The position numbers and the translations under genes are program-made. Below are positions 1-8,090 of a stretch of DNA of 39,342 nt, in pieces. Origin of the DNA: Bacteroidota bacterium. GTDB lineage: Bacteria; Bacteroidota; Bacteroidia; Bacteroidales; B18-G4. The DNA lies in assembly GCA_013202965.1 (NCBI GenBank), contig JABMQZ010000239.1, forward strand, positions 1 through 39,342. The letters run 5' to 3'. Positions within the stretch are counted from its first letter, which is position 1. Every line of letters begins with the position of its first letter. Below the pieces are notes generated by a model that was not told the DNA's origin, searched no databases, and saw only the letters and a list, made by a program, of their open reading frames with translations.

Positions 1-9
1 AAATTATTA

Positions 10-60
10 AATAAAAAAATCTTTGAAATTGATTATCCTCGGGGCAAGCCCACGAGGTAT
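10..60 (+). repeat. Interspersed intergenic repeat, type A copy 1
   Basis: An A-rich lead-in (ATCTTTGAAATTGATTATCC) runs into a hairpin of the form CCTCGgGGC-aa-GCCcACGAGG. The first 31 bases (10-40) are identical to 15465-15495, after the lipid kinase gene. The hairpin is shared with the type B repeats at 93-200, 25591-25694 and 32114-32213. It is non-coding. Confidence 0.75.
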
Positions 61-92
61 TAACCCAATTTCATTCCGCAATAGCGGAACCA

Positions 93-200
93 GATTTTTA
101 TAATACCCCTCTGTCCCGCAAAAGCGGCACATCTCCCCTGAAAATCAGGGGGAGCTTATTAGGAAACCTCGCGGTAAGCCACGAGGAATTATTTAATTAA
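93..200 (+). repeat. Interspersed intergenic repeat, type B copy 1 (multi-hairpin)
   Basis: About 108 bp with three successive inverted repeats: CCGCAAAAGCGG, CTCCCCTGAAAATCAGGGGGAG, and CCTCGCGGT-aa-GCCACGAGG. Nearly the same sequence recurs at 25591-25694 and 32114-32213, always between genes. A further short hairpin (TTCCGC-aata-GCGGAA) precedes it at 75-88. The organisation resembles REP/MITE-like non-autonomous elements; no transposase is visible. Together with the type A copy it accounts for most of the gene-free stretch 1-285. Confidence 0.8.
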
Positions 201-285
201 AATACATATGGAAATCAAAGATCCGGCTTAAATTTTTTACAAACCAAAGCCGGATCTGATCATTAGTGCTGAAGCAGTAAATTCA

Positions 286-2655
286 TCACCTCAGTTTGAA
301 TTCCACAGCAAGCAGCATTCCGGATTTCACTTTCTTGCCGGAATTTATTGCAGGTTTCCAATGCTTGCTTGTCAGCTTGATTAGCCTGATGGCTTCCTGC
401 TCAAACACTATATCTGTGCTGCTCAGGATCTGCACTTCGCTCACACTGCCATCGGTATCTATTACAAACTTCACGTAAACAATGCCTTCAATATTATTCA
501 GCATAGCTTGCGTGGGGTAAATAAGATTCTTTTTGATGAATGCTTCCACACCATCCTTATCACCGGTAAATTCAGCCATCTTTTCAACAACAGTGAAAAT
601 AAGGCCTTCATCAATATCTTCAGCGAGTGGTGATGCACCAAGATCAATTTCTTCACAATGAATACTTTTCGCACCGCCTTTGTACGAATGTTTATAAGCA
701 GGTGAAGACTGGTTCATGCCATTTCTGCTGATCCCACCAACTGCATAATTACTCACTCCCTGGGGCAATGGCAAAGGCTGGCTTACGGTCGTAAAGCTTC
801 CATCAGCATTCCTGACCAGATTGTCGATGGCCACAAAAGAAGTGTAGCTTGTAAGCAGGCTGTATTTCATCCCGAGGGCCGTAACTTCCTCTTCTATTGA
901 TGCAGTATAGGTATTTAAAGAGGCATAATCATCCAGGATCCTGATCTTTTCCCTGGCCCACAGATAAGTTAGCGCAGCATTTCTCTCATCAGCTGTATAT
1001 TCACCCACCTGCAATGTTTTGATATATTGTCCACTCCCGGATGTTCCCGTGATCAGGATGCTGCCGGCAGCCTTAGCTTTCCATTTACCAAAAATGATCA
1101 GGGGTCGCTCGGCAAACACATCGGCCATAGCAGAAGGTTCTACATCGTATACTTCAAAACCTTCATATTTTATCTTGATATTGGTAAGAACGGGGGATTC
1201 AATATAATTCCTGAATTTATCGGCGATGGCAGAAGCATATTCTTCGGAAGTAATCACAAATGGGGTGCCCATTCCAGCATGGGCCATGCCTTCGATGAGG
1301 TATCTGTTCACTGAAGTGCCTATGCCGAAAGGGAAAAAGCTTGCTTTCCCCAGGCTTGTCCTGATCAGGTCAAAAGCCTCTTTTTCCACGGATACATATC
1401 CATCAGTTACAATCACAAAACTTCTGGCATAGTCTTCTGTACCTTCCAATGCCAGTGCTCTTTTTAATGCAGGAAGTAATTCTGTGCCACCTCCACCCTG
1501 CCGACTGTCGATAAAATCGATCCCTTTCCTGATATTCTCTTCGTTTACACGGAGTGATTGTTTGGCAAGCAAACTGGATCCACCGGCAAAAAGCAGAATA
1601 TTGAATCGATCGGTGGACTTCAGGTTTAGCAGGAGGTTGCGCATCAGGTTTTTTGATATGTCGAGCGGGTATCCGTACATAGATCCTGATACATCAACAA
1701 TAAACACATATTCCCTGGGAGGGATCTGCTCAGGTTTTGGTTTTGCCGGTGGCTGGATCATGGCCAGAAAGAAGTTTTCATCTTTGCCTTCAAACAAAAG
1801 TAATCCCGATGCGATTTTTCCGCCTGCAAGACGATAGCGTATGATCACATCCCTGTTACCTGATGCGGCCTGTCCTTCTTTAAGTTTTAGTTTAGCAAAA
1901 GCAGGATCTTTATATTGAATATCCATATTATGCGTATTGCAGCTGATTTCCTGAATGGGAAGGCCTGCAGAAATTGTGGCTTTAATATCAAAAGAATATA
2001 AAGGAGCCTCCCCTTCTGAAGTGTACGGATTGCGAACCCATTTATCATGGTTTGAGGCAAGGTCTTCGGTATTATTTGAATATCTGGGCCCCACAACGCT
2101 AGGGTATGCAAACTCATAAATGCCTCCTTCAGGGATGAGCAATTCGGTATAGCTCATTTCCACCCTGATCTCGTCGCCGGGCATGATATTGGCCACATTC
2201 ATGGTAAAAACATTCGGTCGTTGCTGTTCGAGCAGGGAAGCCGTTTGTCCGTTCCGGCGGGCTTCCTCATAGGCCTCCCGGGCTTTCTTTCTTTCTTCGA
2301 TCTTTGCCTCGATCACACGTTCACCTATGTGCATTCTCATGCTGTAAACAGCTGCCCTGGTAGATGCCGGGAACACATAGATGGCTTCAATGGGATTCTC
2401 ACCTTCGTTTTTATATACCTGGGTGATGTTTACATTCGCGATCACACCAGCAATATTTACATCGGCTGAAGTTGATAAAAGTGGTATACGATCATCGGCC
2501 GGATTGCCACCGGGAATTATGAAATATGGCGACAGGGTTTTATCCTCCCCGGATGCTGTTTGCGCTTTTATCGGTTGAAATAATAATAATGGCAGGAAAA
2601 GGATCATGCTTGCCAATGCAAGCCTGGGAAATCTGTTTGTTGTTTTTGTTTTCAT
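286..2655 (-). CDS. VIT and von Willebrand A domain protein with C-terminal TonB domain
   Basis: 789 residues. The N-terminus has a signal peptide (hydrophobic about 11-26, ending near IKAQ). A VIT (vault/inter-alpha-trypsin) domain spans about 55-175. A vWA domain spans about 315-485 with an intact MIDAS: DVSGS at 321-325, T391 in the GGGGTEL loop and D418 in IVTDGY. The last 100 residues are a Bacteroidota-type TonB_C domain (YPTQAMLNNIEGIVYVKFVI onward, about 712-789). Such proteins are expected to be exported and to bind partners through a divalent metal. The TonB_C domain lacks the usual N-terminal membrane anchor and Pro-rich linker, so coupling to ExbB/D is doubtful and it may act as a protein-protein module. 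It lies alone, divergent from the barrel-like gene at 2836. Domain calls are firm; the role is unknown. Confidence 0.85.
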   Translation of the reverse strand: MKTKTTNRFPRLALASMILFLPLLLFQPIKAQTASGEDKTLSPYFIIPGGNPADDRIPLLSTSADVNIAGVIANVNITQVYKNEGENPIEAIYVFPASTRAAVYSMRMHIGERVIEAKIEERKKAREAYEEARRNGQTASLLEQQRPNVFTMNVANIMPGDEIRVEMSYTELLIPEGGIYEFAYPSVVGPRYSNNTEDLASNHDKWVRNPYTSEGEAPLYSFDIKATISAGLPIQEISCNTHNMDIQYKDPAFAKLKLKEGQAASGNRDVIIRYRLAGGKIASGLLLFEGKDENFFLAMIQPPAKPKPEQIPPREYVFIVDVSGSMYGYPLDISKNLMRNLLLNLKSTDRFNILLFAGGSSLLAKQSLRVNEENIRKGIDFIDSRQGGGGTELLPALKRALALEGTEDYARSFVIVTDGYVSVEKEAFDLIRTSLGKASFFPFGIGTSVNRYLIEGMAHAGMGTPFVITSEEYASAIADKFRNYIESPVLTNIKIKYEGFEVYDVEPSAMADVFAERPLIIFGKWKAKAAGSILITGTSGSGQYIKTLQVGEYTADERNAALTYLWAREKIRILDDYASLNTYTASIEEEVTALGMKYSLLTSYTSFVAIDNLVRNADGSFTTVSQPLPLPQGVSNYAVGGISRNGMNQSSPAYKHSYKGGAKSIHCEEIDLGASPLAEDIDEGLIFTVVEKMAEFTGDKDGVEAFIKKNLIYPTQAMLNNIEGIVYVKFVIDTDGSVSEVQILSSTDIVFEQEAIRLIKLTSKHWKPAINSGKKVKSGMLLAVEFKLR

Positions 2656-2733
2656 AGTATACGTTTTTAATTAAACAATCTTTCCGTTTACATCAGGATG
2701 ATGCACAGAAGGATTGTTTTCCATAAAATGCTT

Positions 2734-2805
2734 GGGGGAAAGAGGGAGATGGGGGGATGGGGGGAAAGGAGATGGGGGGAAAGGGGGATGGGGGAAAGGA
2801 GATGG
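2734..2805 (+). repeat. G-rich irregular tandem tract
   Basis: About 72 bp made of runs of three to six G separated by A/T (GGGGGAAAG, GAGATGGGGGG units). It sits in the 180-bp gap between two divergent genes. It contains many more G-runs than a G-quadruplex needs. The imperfect units look like a slippage-prone simple repeat. An open frame through it (from 2698) is a by-product of the repeat. Confidence 0.75.
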
Positions 2806-2821
2806 AATTTCGGGAAATCAT

Positions 2822-2829
2822 TATCTTTG
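2822..2829 (+). promoter_or_regulatory. Bacteroidota -7 promoter box (TATCTTTG)
   Basis: Perfect match to TAnnTTTG, but the ATG of the next gene lies only 6 nt downstream at 2836. If used, the mRNA would be essentially leaderless. No TTTG -33 element is seen at the usual 19-bp spacing; that position lies in the G-rich tract. Confidence 0.45.
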
Positions 2830-2835
2830 ATATCA

Positions 2836-3546
2836 ATGTATAAGAACCTGCCTTTCATATTTGTTTTCTTATTGGTGATGCTAAGTTCAGATATCCTGAT
2901 TGCACAGAAAGATGAAAAGAAAACATGCAAAAACGCAATCACCTTTAATGTGCTTGAATTGGTAAGCTTGGAGGCACGATTGGGTTATGAGAGGCTTCTG
3001 GCTGAAAAACATGTTTTGAGAGCTTCCGCCGGAATACAGTTCCCTGTCTCCTCAGGGCCCTTGGAAGAAAATGGCGCCACCATTATTTCTATTTCAATAA
3101 ATAAAATAGAGCGTATCTCGAAAGGCATATACCTGGCATTGGGTTACAATTACCTGATCATCCCGGATGCTTACTTCTATGTTTCTCCAGAAGTGTATTA
3201 TAATTATAGTTTCTACGATGATATCTACTACGAATATTGCACCGGCATGCAACATGACTCTTATGTGACATTACAATCCATGCAATCAAATAAATCGGGA
3301 ATCAAATTTTTAGTGGGCAAAAAGATTTCTTTATCCACGAAGAAGAAAACCCGCTTGCAATTTGATTTTTTTGCCGGAATCGGAATTCAATACAGGCAAG
3401 AGGAAATTACCGTCTTAAAAAAGAAATATAGCTCATGTAATAGTAACGGCGGTAATTATTATGAATACGATCCACCTCAAATAACAAATACAGATAAATG
3501 GTTACCTACTACGGATATAGGGATTTCATTGTGTTATTTATTCTGA
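2836..3546 (+). CDS. Outer-membrane beta-barrel-like protein of unknown function
   Basis: 236 residues from the ATG at 2836. This start is chosen over the longer frame from 2698 because the extra 46 residues are a translation of the G-rich tract (Gly/Arg/Trp rich), and because a good signal peptide begins exactly here (MYKNLPFIFVFLLVMLSSD, cleavage near LIAQ). The mature part alternates aromatic/polar and hydrophobic residues, has several Tyr-rich strands, and ends in phenylalanine (SLCYLF). These are typical of small Bacteroidota outer-membrane barrels. No enzymatic motif is seen. It is AT-rich compared with the housekeeping genes. I do not recognise a specific family. Confidence 0.7.
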   Translation: MYKNLPFIFVFLLVMLSSDILIAQKDEKKTCKNAITFNVLELVSLEARLGYERLLAEKHVLRASAGIQFPVSSGPLEENGATIISISINKIERISKGIYLALGYNYLIIPDAYFYVSPEVYYNYSFYDDIYYEYCTGMQHDSYVTLQSMQSNKSGIKFLVGKKISLSTKKKTRLQFDFFAGIGIQYRQEEITVLKKKYSSCNSNGGNYYEYDPPQITNTDKWLPTTDIGISLCYLF

Positions 3547-3606
3547 GTATTATTGAGCCACTTAAAGTGGGTCGGATATATCCTTTTCCTTTTAATATTT
3601 AATCAA

Positions 3607-3687
3607 GCTATCCCTTTACTTGTAATTTATTTTTGTAAAGTTATTAATTTACTTTATCTTTGCACAATTAAAGCTATCACTTTACTT
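3607..3687 (+). promoter_or_regulatory. Three 15-bp operator-like repeats at 33-bp spacing over the mmpA promoter
   Basis: Units of the form GYTATYNNTTTACTT begin at 3607, 3640 and 3673, each exactly 33 bp from the next. Units 1 and 3 extend to a 17-mer (AAGCTATC-C/A-CTTTACTT at 3605 and 3671) with one mismatch. Unit 1 lies upstream of the -33 element, unit 2 fills the spacer right up to the -7 box, and unit 3 lies in the leader. The downstream gene encodes an HTH protein, so autorepression is the natural reading (inference). Confidence 0.75.
3632..3662 (+). promoter_or_regulatory. Promoter of the mobile mystery A/B operon
   Basis: A -33 TTTG at 3632-3635 and a -7 TATCTTTG at 3655-3662 are separated by 19 bp, a textbook Bacteroidota housekeeping-sigma promoter. 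The leader to the ATG at 3703 is about 35 nt. The spacer carries the middle operator-like repeat and a 6-bp inverted repeat (TAAAGT at 3636-3641, ACTTTA at 3651-3656). Confidence 0.7.
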
Positions 3688-3702
3688 TTAAACAAGCAGA
3701 TT

Positions 3703-4164
3703 ATGCGTAATCAAAAGAAATTATTATTAGAGCAACTGGATCGCAAACTCAAACCATTTCAAGAAATAAAAAACATACAGCTTCCTCAGCGGGGATGGAT
3801 ACATATGATCAGGACTACTCTTAATATGACTTTACAACAGCTGGGACAAAAATTACATATTACCAAACAAGGCATGAAAGATATTGAAGAAAGGGAAAGC
3901 TCTGGCTCAGTTACCATTAAATCGCTCAAAGAAGTTGGGAATGCATTAGATATGCAATTTGTATATGGTTTCGTCCCAAATCAAAACTCAATTGAAAAAT
4001 TAGTTGAGCTAAAAGCCAGAGAACTGGCAAAAAAAATTGTTCTAAGGACCAATCATACTATGAGATTGGAGAATCAGGGGAACAGCGAAGAGAATATAAA
4101 TCAAGCAATAGATGAATTAGCAAGCGAAATTAAACGAGAAATGCGAAGATCTTTATGGGACTAA
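3703..4164 (+). CDS. Mobile mystery protein A (HTH regulator, putative antitoxin)
   Basis: 153 residues from the ATG at 3703; the in-frame upstream extension would translate across the promoter, so it is rejected. Residues about 30-85 form a Cro/C1-type HTH (MTLQQLGQKLHITKQGMKDI, then KSLKEVGNALDM). The C-terminal part (95-153) is helical and charged. This architecture, with a Fic gene immediately downstream, matches the MmpA family (TIGR02612), found with MmpB on plasmids and mobile regions and proposed as an addiction-like pair. Residues 119-124 (TMRLEN) fit the [S/T]xxxE[G/N] inhibitory motif that neutralises Fic enzymes. The stop overlaps the mmpB start by 10 nt, suggesting translational coupling. 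Likely role: DNA-binding autorepressor and possible Fic inhibitor (inference). Confidence 0.85.
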   Translation: MRNQKKLLLEQLDRKLKPFQEIKNIQLPQRGWIHMIRTTLNMTLQQLGQKLHITKQGMKDIEERESSGSVTIKSLKEVGNALDMQFVYGFVPNQNSIEKLVELKARELAKKIVLRTNHTMRLENQGNSEENINQAIDELASEIKREMRRSLWD

Positions 4165-4751
4165 AATTAGAATATGAGGATGGTCAAACCCCAATAGACG
4201 ATAATGAGAAGGAAGGGCTTCTTTTAAAAAGTATAACAACTCAAAGAGAGTTGGATGAACATGAGCAATTAAACATTGAAAAAGCTGTTGAATGGACGAT
4301 TCACAATAAGTTTAATCAGGATACAATATTATCCATTGAATTTATAAAAAAGGTTCATAAGAAAATGTTCAGTGATATTTGGGAATGGGCAGGAAAGTTC
4401 AGGAAATCTGAGAAAAACATTGGAGTTGAATGGATTAACATTGGAATTGAACTTAAATGTCTACTCGATGATACAAAATATTGGATAGAGAATAAAACCT
4501 ATTCTCCTGATGAAATTTCAATCAGATTCAAACATCGTATTGTAAATATTCATTGTTTCCCAAACGGTAATGGTCGACATTCACGAATCATGGCAGATAT
4601 TATCATTGAATCTATTTTTGGGAGAGATGTATTTACATGGAGTCATTCAAATATGGTCAAACCAGATGAAACTCGTAAAAAATACATTGCCGCTATTAAA
4701 GAAGGAGACAAAGGTAACATCGAACCTCTAATAAATTTTGCAAGATCATAA
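4155..4751 (+). CDS. Mobile mystery protein B (Fic-domain protein, putative toxin)
   Basis: 198 residues; the start ATG lies inside the last codons of mmpA. The Fic core covers about 60-198, with MFSDIWEWAG at 71-80 and the active-site loop HCFPNGNGRHSR at 133-144. Fic enzymes transfer AMP or other phosphate groups from nucleotides to target hydroxyls. The canonical loop is HxFx[D/E]GNGRxxR; here the metal-binding acidic position is Asn138, while His133 and both Arg (141, 144) are kept. I see no [S/T]xxxE[G/N] inhibitory helix in MmpB itself, consistent with inhibition from the partner protein. It matches TIGR02613, which always pairs with MmpA. The cassette is AT-rich against its neighbours, suggesting transfer. 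Confidence 0.85.
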   Translation: MGLKLEYEDGQTPIDDNEKEGLLLKSITTQRELDEHEQLNIEKAVEWTIHNKFNQDTILSIEFIKKVHKKMFSDIWEWAGKFRKSEKNIGVEWINIGIELKCLLDDTKYWIENKTYSPDEISIRFKHRIVNIHCFPNGNGRHSRIMADIIIESIFGRDVFTWSHSNMVKPDETRKKYIAAIKEGDKGNIEPLINFARS

Positions 4752-4768
4752 ATCAATGGATGTTGGCA

Positions 4769-5959
4769 TTATCCTTTCACAGCTGTAACCCCCGGTAGTT
4801 CTTTCCCTTCAATATACTCCAGCATGGCACCGCCGCCGGTGGAAACATAACTGACTTTATCACCCAGGCCATATTTGTTGATGGCGGCAACTGAATCTCC
4901 GCCGCCAATAAGAGAAAACGCACCGTTTTGAGTAGCTCTGGCAACGGCTTCAGCAATGGCTTTTGTGCCTGCTTCAAAATTGCTCATCTCAAAAACACCC
5001 ATGGGGCCGTTCCAGAGGATGGTGGAAGAATTTTCTATGACCCTGGCAAAAGTTTTCATGCTTTTGGGGCCAATATCCAGTCCCATATAATGGGAAGGAA
5101 CTTCATCAGAGGGAACGATTTGGAATGCAGCATCATTTGAGAATGCCTCAGCAGCAATGGTATCAACAGGCAAATAAAAGTTCACCCTGCGTTTTTTTGC
5201 TTTATACAGTATCTTTTTTGCAGTATCAATCAAATCTTCTTCAACAAGTGAATCTCCGACTTTCCCGCCCAGGGCCTTTATGAAGGTGAACATCATCCCA
5301 CCCCCGATAATAAGGTTGTCGACCTTATCAATTAAGTTATTGACGATCTCAATCTTCCCTGAAACTTTTGCCCCACCCAGGATGACGGTAAAAGGTTTTA
5401 CTGCATCAAGCAAAACCTTATCTATATTCTGCAATTCATTGTCCATGATATATCCGAATATTTTATCATTGGGAAAGAATTGTGCAATAATAGTTGTAGA
5501 GGCATGTGCCCTGTGCGCTGTCCCAAAGGCATCATTCACATAAACATTACCCAGCGCAGCAAGTTTTGATGCAAAGGATGCATCCCCTTTGGTTTCTTCC
5601 TTGTAGAAACGGAGATTTTCAAGCAATAACACTTCCCCGGGCTTCAATGCAGCAGCTTTTTCCTTTGCTTCCCGGCCAATGCAGTCATTTGCAAACAGTA
5701 CATCTACCCCAAGTTTAGCTGAGAGGTAAGGCAGGATATGCTTCAGGGAAAATTTCTCTTCGGGCCCCTCTTTGGGCCTTCCCAGGTGCGACATCAGGAT
5801 TACGGAACCTCCACCGCTCAATACTTTTTTAATAGTTGGTATGGCTGCATCGATCCTGGTGGTATCAGTGATCTCATAATTCTCATCCAAAGGAACATTG
5901 AAATCGACCCTGATGAGTACTCTTTTGTTGTTGAAATTATAATTCTCAATGGTTTTCAT
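4769..5959 (-). CDS. pgk: Phosphoglycerate kinase
   Basis: 396 residues, the usual length. The start is the ATG at 5959 (MKTIENYNF); an in-frame TTG 30 nt upstream is possible but less likely. It interconverts 1,3-bisphosphoglycerate + ADP and 3-phosphoglycerate + ATP in cytosolic glycolysis. Visible motifs in order: RVDFNVPL substrate loop, [33 protein letters not shown] at the hinge, NGPMGVFE and GGGDSVAAI for nucleotide binding. It is a single gene on the minus strand, divergent from the aminotransferase. Its 3' end faces the mmpA/B cassette with an 17-bp gap. Confidence 0.97.
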   Translation of the reverse strand: MKTIENYNFNNKRVLIRVDFNVPLDENYEITDTTRIDAAIPTIKKVLSGGGSVILMSHLGRPKEGPEEKFSLKHILPYLSAKLGVDVLFANDCIGREAKEKAAALKPGEVLLLENLRFYKEETKGDASFASKLAALGNVYVNDAFGTAHRAHASTTIIAQFFPNDKIFGYIMDNELQNIDKVLLDAVKPFTVILGGAKVSGKIEIVNNLIDKVDNLIIGGGMMFTFIKALGGKVGDSLVEEDLIDTAKKILYKAKKRRVNFYLPVDTIAAEAFSNDAAFQIVPSDEVPSHYMGLDIGPKSMKTFARVIENSSTILWNGPMGVFEMSNFEAGTKAIAEAVARATQNGAFSLIGGGDSVAAINKYGLGDKVSYVSTGGGAMLEYIEGKELPGVTAVKG

Positions 5960-5998
5960 CCCGAATAGTTTATTTCTTGCTTTACCCAATAATGATTA

Positions 5999-6006
5999 CA
6001 AAATTA
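5999..6006 (-). promoter_or_regulatory. pgk: Possible pgk -7 box (TAATTTTG)
   Basis: Read on the minus strand, TAATTTTG matches TAnnTTTG and lies about 40 nt upstream of the pgk ATG. No convincing TTTG -33 element is found at 19 bp. Confidence 0.4.
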
Positions 6007-6061
6007 TAAAAAGGAAATCAATTATCATTACATTTGTTAAGAAGGTTAAGCAACTTATACA

Positions 6062-7219
6062 ATGACAAATTTCCCCGGCATCATCAAATCAAAGCTACCA
6101 CGCACCGGAACATCTATTTTTGCGATAATGTCGCAACTGGCTGTTGATCATAAAGCCATCAATCTGTCACAGGGATTCCCGGATTTTGGAGTTTCTCCTA
6201 GGCTGATCGACCTGATCAGCCATTATATGAATAAAGGCTTCAATCAGTATGCACCCATGACCGGTGTACCTTTATTAAGGGAGCGTGTTTCCGAAAAGTT
6301 TGAAAAAGCTTATGGGATTAAGTATGATCCGGATAAGGAGATCAACATTACCGCCGGTGCAACACAGGGATTATATTCAGCCATTGCCTGCATGGTGAGG
6401 GATGAAGATGAGGTTATCATTTTTGAACCGGCATATGACAGCTATGCACCGGCAGTGCAGTTATGCGGGGGAATCGTAAAGTATGCTAAATTAGAAGCAC
6501 CGGAATATACCATAAACTGGCAGAAGGTTTCCCGTATGATCAGCCATCGTACACGGATGATCATTATTAACAGCCCACACAATCCGACTGGCAGCATTCT
6601 TCTCAAAAGTGACCTGATAGCATTGGAACACCTGATAAAAAACACGGATATTGTAGTGCTGAGTGATGAGGTTTATGAGCATCTGATTTACGACGGTGAA
6701 CAACATGAAAGTGTGTGTAAATACCCCGGTCTGGCTGAAAGAAGTTTTATTGTCGGATCTTTCGGCAAAACATTTCATGCAACAGGATGGAAAATGGGAT
6801 ACGTACTGGCCCCTGCCAACCTTATGAAGGAATTCAGGAAATCTCATCAGTTTATCGTTTTTACCTGTAATACACCCGTTCAGCATGCCATTGCTGATTT
6901 TCTCGGAAATGAAAAGAATTATACCAGCCTCAGTAAATTCTACCAAAAAAAGCGTGATCTGTTTACAGAAATGATCCGTCCTTCACGCTTCAGGATCATC
7001 CCGTCTCACGGAACATATTTTCAACTTGTGAATTACAGGGATATATCTGAAGAGAAAGATATGGATTTTGCTGTAAATCTGATCAAAAAACATGGCATTG
7101 CCACCATCCCCTTATCCCCTTTTTATCATAAGGGAGATGATCACAAAATCCTCAGGCTTTGCTTTGCCAAAAAGGAAGAAACGCTGGAAAAAGCCGCTAA
7201 AATATTATGCACGATCTGA
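6062..7219 (+). CDS. PLP-dependent aminotransferase (methionine/glutamine transaminase, YbdL-like)
   Basis: 385 residues, fold type I, class I/II aminotransferase. Seen: substrate-binding NLSQGFPDF (34-42), HNPTG with Asn174, SDEVY with Asp202 (pyridine-N contact), SFGKTF with Lys236 as the Schiff-base lysine, and LRLCFAKKEE near the end for the carboxylate-binding Arg. The opening NLSQGFPDF and overall length fit the YbdL/kynurenine aminotransferase-like group, which uses methionine, glutamine or aromatic amino acids as amino donors. The next gene, an omega-amidase-like nitrilase, overlaps its end by 13 nt. This supports glutamine or methionine transamination with removal of the cyclising 2-oxoglutaramate product. 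Exact substrate is inferred. Confidence 0.88.
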   Translation: MTNFPGIIKSKLPRTGTSIFAIMSQLAVDHKAINLSQGFPDFGVSPRLIDLISHYMNKGFNQYAPMTGVPLLRERVSEKFEKAYGIKYDPDKEINITAGATQGLYSAIACMVRDEDEVIIFEPAYDSYAPAVQLCGGIVKYAKLEAPEYTINWQKVSRMISHRTRMIIINSPHNPTGSILLKSDLIALEHLIKNTDIVVLSDEVYEHLIYDGEQHESVCKYPGLAERSFIVGSFGKTFHATGWKMGYVLAPANLMKEFRKSHQFIVFTCNTPVQHAIADFLGNEKNYTSLSKFYQKKRDLFTEMIRPSRFRIIPSHGTYFQLVNYRDISEEKDMDFAVNLIKKHGIATIPLSPFYHKGDDHKILRLCFAKKEETLEKAAKILCTI

Positions 7220-7998
7220 CGCTTACAATGGTCCAGGCTGAACTTGCTTGGGAAGATGCAGAAGCAAACCTTCTTCATTTTGAAAGGATGCTTGAAAAGC
7301 TTAATGACCCCACTGATCTAATCATCCTGCCAGAGATGTTCAATACCGGCTTTACAATGGATCCCGCCGGAAATGGAGAAGCCATGAATGGAAGGAGCAT
7401 GAATTGGATGGCGGAAACTGCTCTGAAAAAAGGCTGCCATATATGCGGGAGCCTGATCATTCATGAAAAAGGGAATTATTACAATCGCCTGATCTGGATG
7501 CATCCGGACGGCAGCTTTACATATTATGATAAAAAGCATTTATTCAGGATGGGAGAAGAGCATCAGTATTATTCAGCAGGGAGCAAAAAAATGATTGCAG
7601 AGCTGAAAGGATGGAAGGTATTACCACTGGTATGTTATGACCTCCGCTTTCCTGTCTGGAGCAAAAATGAATTTAAAGGGGGACAATATGCTTATGAGCT
7701 GCTGATTTATATTGCCAACTGGCCTTCTGTACGATCCACTGCATGGAAATCACTTCTTAGCGGCAGGGCCATTGAGAACATGGCTTTTGTTGCAGGTGTG
7801 AACAGGATTGGCCAGGATGGAAGGGGATTTGAATATTCCGGAGAATCTATGGTGGCAGGGCCTGAGGGAGAAATTACCAGCAGTATCCCGGCCGGTATAG
7901 AATCAATCAAAACAGTCACACTGAAAGCGTCCGGACTTATGTTTATACGGAATAAACTTGGTATTGGAAAAGACTGGGATGGATTCAGGCTGGAATAA
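7207..7998 (+). CDS. Omega-amidase / nitrilase-superfamily amidohydrolase (YafV/Nit2-like)
   Basis: 263 residues, typical of the family. The Glu-Lys-Cys catalytic triad is visible: Glu43 in LPEMFNTGF, Lys110 in YYDKKHLF and Cys143 in LVCYDLRFPVW. LRFPVW after the cysteine is characteristic of the omega-amidase branch, which hydrolyses 2-oxoglutaramate or 2-oxosuccinamate to the oxo-acid and ammonia. The ATG lies within the end of the aminotransferase gene (13-nt overlap), so the two are translationally coupled. Together they fit the glutamine transaminase/omega-amidase route (established pairing; substrate inferred). Confidence 0.9.
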   Translation: MHDLTLTMVQAELAWEDAEANLLHFERMLEKLNDPTDLIILPEMFNTGFTMDPAGNGEAMNGRSMNWMAETALKKGCHICGSLIIHEKGNYYNRLIWMHPDGSFTYYDKKHLFRMGEEHQYYSAGSKKMIAELKGWKVLPLVCYDLRFPVWSKNEFKGGQYAYELLIYIANWPSVRSTAWKSLLSGRAIENMAFVAGVNRIGQDGRGFEYSGESMVAGPEGEITSSIPAGIESIKTVTLKASGLMFIRNKLGIGKDWDGFRLE

Positions 7999-8090
7999 TT
8001 ACGCATAGGCAATAAATAATAATTGCATCATACAATTTGCTTTTTAAGTTTTGTTTGTATTATTTTGGCACGCTATTTTATTTATAGAAC

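Noticed and set aside
2698-2835. N-terminal extension of the barrel-like protein (46 residues)
   Set aside because: It is Gly/Arg/Trp-rich translation of the G-rich tandem tract, and a proper signal peptide starts at 2836.
5960-5989. Upstream TTG start for pgk (ten extra residues)
   Set aside because: The ATG at 5959 gives the standard family N-terminus; extra residues are not part of the fold.
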